Source of the DNA: Portulaca oleracea
Taxonomy: Eukaryota; Streptophyta; Magnoliopsida; Caryophyllales; Portulacaceae
DNA length: 64,000 nucleotides
NCBI GenBank assembly: GCA_029582165.1
Contig: CM055881.1
Location: forward strand, 27,770,094-27,834,093
Reading direction: 5' to 3'
Shown: one piece after another, positions 60,721 through 64,000 of the stretch
Layout of the letters: each line of letters starts with the position of its first letter
How positions within the stretch are numbered: the first letter of the stretch is position 1
Position numbers and translations under genes: made by a program
Notes under the pieces: model-generated
The model's database searches: none
What the model saw: the letters and a program-made list of their open reading frames with translations, nothing else
What the model was told of the DNA's origin: nothing

Positions 60721-60969
60721 AAACACTATGCAACTCTATTCTTTGTTCTTGAAATACCTTGCCTTTTAAAAAAAAAAAAAAAAAAAAACTCGGGTACATG
60801 AGGTTTGGATTGGTCCACCTTTGAAGAGGATGACCAATCTCCAGTTAGAAATCTCCCATCTCAGAATCAGTAACTAACCAAAAGAGATCAAAACTCAAAA
60901 ATCAAGAACCTAGTTAATTTAACTTATTGCAACCAAGATGCTAAACTTAAAAAAAAAAAAAAAAAAAAA

Positions 60970-61375
60970 GACCATGATAACCATCTTGACTCAAGAGTCA
61001 AGATGGTTCTTAACCATCTTGAATTATTTATATTTCACATTTTTGTAACTTTTATTAATATTTTCTTTAATAATTATATATATTTATCAATTATAATAAT
61101 ATAATACTTATTAGCTAGGTGAAAAAATATAATAATAGCCTAATTTTATCAATCATAGTAGAGAATCCACATTTTATACATAGTTTTATATTTTATGAAA
61201 TAAATATAAATAAATAATTATTTTTAAATTGTTTATAAGTTGTAGTAACCCTAAAAATAATGAAACATACCTTTAGAATGATTTAAATACACTTACATTT
61301 CACTTTATAAGTGATTTAGAAGAAATGCAAGATGGTTAAGAGTCATCTTGTGTCAAGATGTTTATCATTTTCGGA
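60970..61375. mobile_element. MITE with AACCATCTTGA ends and terminal hairpin
   Basis: The left part GATAACCATCTTGACTC.. with TTCTTAACCATCTTG is matched in reverse on the right by CAAGATGGTTAAGAGTCATC and GTCAAGATGTTTATC. A-runs border both ends. A perfect hairpin with 12-bp arms (CCATCTTGACTC, loop AA) lies at 60981-61006. Confidence 0.7.
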
Positions 61376-62399
61376 AAAAAAAAACACATCTTTTTTACAA
61401 AAGGAAAAGAACCATCCCTTTCAAGAAAGGGATACAACATAGAAACCTAACCTTGAAGATAGTGAATCATCACTTTCGAATATCGTGACTTGTTCCAGCC
61501 TCCAGCATGACTTACTCAATTGAGTTGATAGCGGCGAAACACACCACCACCCCAACATCAGTCAATCCTCTTGTTCACGGCGCCAGTCCGCCACCACAAC
61601 AACCATCCCATGTTGTCATCACCTTGTACCACCGCCACCCATACCACTCAAACAACCACCCTTGCACTACCACAAACGGTAGTTGCTTCCTATTGCCACC
61701 ATAGTTATTAAAATCCCGATCCTGATCTACAATACTACGATTTTATGATAAAAAAATCCTTGATGCAATTCTACTATCTACATTCCGATCCACAATCCTA
61801 CATGGGTTAATTCCGATCCTAACTACCCTATGGATTTGAGTTAGAATCCCGATTCTAACAATCTTAGTTGCTACCCCTTAGCATCAAAACATCTAATTTC
61901 TCAACACTAAACTCTCTCAACAATCCCATATCCCAAAACAATGTCCAACCAAAATCAAACTAATGATCCACGCCACAATAATAACTCATCAATTGGAGTT
62001 AATATTTACCCGATTCAAGTAAACAAACTCGCTAGAAAAACACCACAAACCACTGCTTGAATAGTGCTTCTCTCTTCTCTGGGTCTTCTCCGATCTGCGC
62101 CCAGATCGACCATTCTCTCGTTGGAGCTCTACTTTACACCTATGGACAACATCAAAGAGAGAGAAATCAGAGATTTCAATCATAGTTCAAATCCAGTCCA
62201 ATAAACTCTCATATCTTAACTGGAAACGCCAATTTGGAGAGAGTCAAGGTAGAATGAAGGGCTAGAAAATTGGTGTTCACTGCTTAAAACCATAGAAATA
62301 GAAGAATAAAAAAGGGGTACGAGAACGTAGACTAAATCAAGGGGCTTTAGGGAAATTTTCTATATAAGAGGCAGCAAGGAGAATGGTGGGATATGTCTT
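61376..62399. other. intergenic stretch
   Basis: No gene was supported. Part may belong to the LTR-like repeat further right. Confidence 0.4.
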
Positions 62400-62965
62400 A
62401 GAAATGACAGGGTTTCTCTTCCTCTCACTAGAGATTCAAAGGTGTATGAAGGTTCAACGGTAGGTAAACCGATGGGATCAGTTCACTTTTGGTTTGTCTA
62501 TGGTCGCCAGCTCGCTTCATGCCGCCCTCTCCTCTCCTCAAATCAAACTCGGTTTCAATATCCATTTCATGGTGGATACGGGTCCTTGGAGGGTCGTTAG
62601 GGCCATCAAGGGGAGCGATGTTCCCTTTTACGAAGACCCCGGACTTGACTCTCATTTTGGCGTCAAACGATGACATCTTGGATTTTTATCATACCATTCC
62701 TGAGCCTTCCAAGGGGTCTAGAACCACCAGCACGAATAACGAAGCAATGACGCACTTGACTCTCATTTTGGCGTCAAACGGAGGTAGAAACAACCTAAGG
62801 GGCATTTTGGTCTTTTCACCATCAATGAAGATCAACCCCGGGATATTTGTGATCTTTTTGACATCCAAGGGCATTTTGGTCATTCACCTCTCCCAAAGGT
62901 CGGGATGGAAAACTATGCGAAGGAGAAGTAACGGGAAGACAAGCCAAATTAATGGCAGCAGTAGG

Positions 62966-63135
62966 AGGCGTAGGCTACGCCTACAGGTCGCGGGCCACGC
63001 CTCTCATTTTCTCTTGTCGCCAAGTTCCAGCAAGAGACGCTGGCTGCGCCTACATAGGCACTGCTCACGCCTCTCATTCTCTCTCTGTGGCATCTTCTTG
63101 GAAGAGGCACTAGCTAGCTGCGCATGGGAGGCGCA
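62966..63135. repeat. palindromic AGGCG...CGCCT array
   Basis: AGGCGTAGGCTACGCCT at 62966-62982 is perfect (8-bp arms, one central base). Weaker versions lie at 62985, 63035, 63056, 63105 and 63119. A roughly 70-bp duplication (CACGCCTCTCATTYTCTCT) relates the two halves. Confidence 0.65.
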
Positions 63136-63213
63136 ACCCACATCTCTTCATTTTTCACCAGCAGTGTGCGAGTTCTTCTTCTTTTCTCGTTGTATTTTTT
63201 TCTGCCTTTCCTT

Positions 63214-63219
63214 TATATA
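63214..63219 (+). promoter_or_regulatory. TATA-like box downstream of palindrome array
   Basis: CTTTATATACAT, about 80 bp after the last palindromic unit. Confidence 0.45.
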
Positions 63220-63809
63220 CATGTCAAACCCCTCCATTAGAGTTAGTTCATGAAGCTTTTAGGTTTTAGACTCAAAATCCTCTTAGTTGGAAGTTTGTAA
63301 TTGTTGGTTTTCAAACCCTAATTTAATGAAATCAATCCTTTGGGTGGAATTTGTTTGTTGATTTCTGTTCCTTGTGAGTGGGTGTTCTTCCTCCACTCTT
63401 TGTGATATTTCTTGGGTGTTTCATGGTGCTTTGCTTGTGGAAGATCCTTTTGCAATTTATTGAACATCTTAGTTCAATTAGATGAGTCTTTACTCTTTAC
63501 AATTCGTATCTTTTCAATTATTGTTGTAATTGTTGTTCATGTCCATAAACCCAAAAACCCTAAAAATTATTTATTGTGTTTATGAGTTCTATGGATGGAT
63601 TTCAATCATCCACATGAATTGTGTTAGACCTTAGTCCTGACCCTCTCCAGTAGGGGTAGTGAGGGAAGCTCTCACTTCTCTCTAAAACCATCTCCTACCT
63701 TACCTATATTTACTTGTCTTACCTATTTTTACTTACACTTACCTACTCTTACACTCTTTTATCTTACATAATATGTGTTTAAAAAAACATACATGTAAAA
63801 AGTGTTGTG

Positions 63810-64000
63810 ACTAGGGATGACAATGGGGTGGGTCCAGCTAGACCCAGAACCAGACTCATCAATTTATTTTGGTCCCAGACCCGGCAAAATTCACTGAGTC
63901 TAAAAATATTAGACCTAAACCCAGACCCACCAGGACCACTTAGCTGATACTTAATGGATTCAACATTCTAATTTATTTTTTTTATTAATTTTATCAACTT
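63810..64000 (+). repeat. start of a GGGATGACAATGGGG-type repeat
   Basis: TAGGGATGACAATGGGGTGG is followed by AGACCCAGAACCAGACTC-like words; the same type as 40975 and 42346. It runs off the right edge. Confidence 0.55.

Larger units (their letters stand above)
62400..63640 (+). mobile_element. LTR/promoter-like part of a repeat element, right end undefined
   Basis: The sequence has GC-richer upstream DNA with an internal duplication (CTTGACTCTCATTTTGGCGT at 62644 and 62756; AAGGGGCATTTTGGTC near 62798 and again near 62868), then palindromic AGGCGTAG units, a TATATA box and a leader-like AT-rich stretch. A 254-codon open frame (62489-63253) lacks an initiating ATG and any known motif and covers these repeats, so it is not called a gene. 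Confidence 0.45.

Noticed and set aside
62489..63253. 254-codon open frame as a gene
   Set aside because: It opens on TTG, not ATG, has no known domain, and runs through internal duplications, palindromes and a TATA box of an LTR-like repeat.

Overview
The window looks like nuclear DNA of a flowering plant, probably a eudicot. It is AT-rich, has spliced genes with GT-AG introns, CT-rich 5' leaders, and very dense transposable elements (Ty1/copia LTR retrotransposons with initiator-Met-type primer sites, LINE remains, and Stowaway, Tourist, hAT, CACTA and Mutator-like miniature elements). The species cannot be named from the sequence.

Two intact host genes were found, both on the + strand. 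The first (CDS 23644-34451, 18 coding exons, 761 aa) is a katanin p80 WD40 regulatory subunit (KTN80 family). The second (CDS 44015-49264, 5 coding exons, 483 aa) is a Myb/SANT-like plus bromodomain protein of a plant-specific family. In both, exon phases join without a break from ATG to stop. They are separate transcription units about 9.5 kb apart and nothing suggests shared function.

Layout: 1-5475 is a nest of two copia elements, one (+) inserted into the integrase gene of another (-). 5476-10700 holds miniature DNA transposons, including an hAT-like element with 8-bp target duplications and a Mutator-like element with 9-bp duplications. 10747-16047 is a foldback element that contains a complete gag-only copia retrotransposon (11175-15198, target duplication CATTT) and a 120-bp CACTA mini-element. 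16150-20350 is old LTR-like sequence with a GC-rich palindrome array. 20400-21603 is a LINE remnant. 23100-34800 is the katanin gene. 38358-39587 is a copia-like LTR pair with almost no interior. 43460-49720 is the bromodomain gene. 49945-50763 is a Tourist-like element. 51206-57230 is a copia-family element of the same family as the first LTR but with a non-coding interior, carrying two later insertions. 57240-64000 is further repeat sequence, ending in the promoter part of another LTR-like element.

The most striking pattern is shared by five separate repeat promoters (about 2.4, 18.1, 51.4, 58.3 and 63.0 kb). Each has an array of short near-perfect palindromes, mostly spaced 20-21 bp (about two helical turns), just upstream of a TATA-like box. 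The half-sites differ (CAACACG, CACCACG, GTCGCG, AGGCGTAG), but the architecture is the same. In the two related copia LTRs, the gap from last palindrome to TATA box is identical (about 200 bp). This looks like a recurrent cis-regulatory design in these retroelements and is the main candidate for something undescribed.
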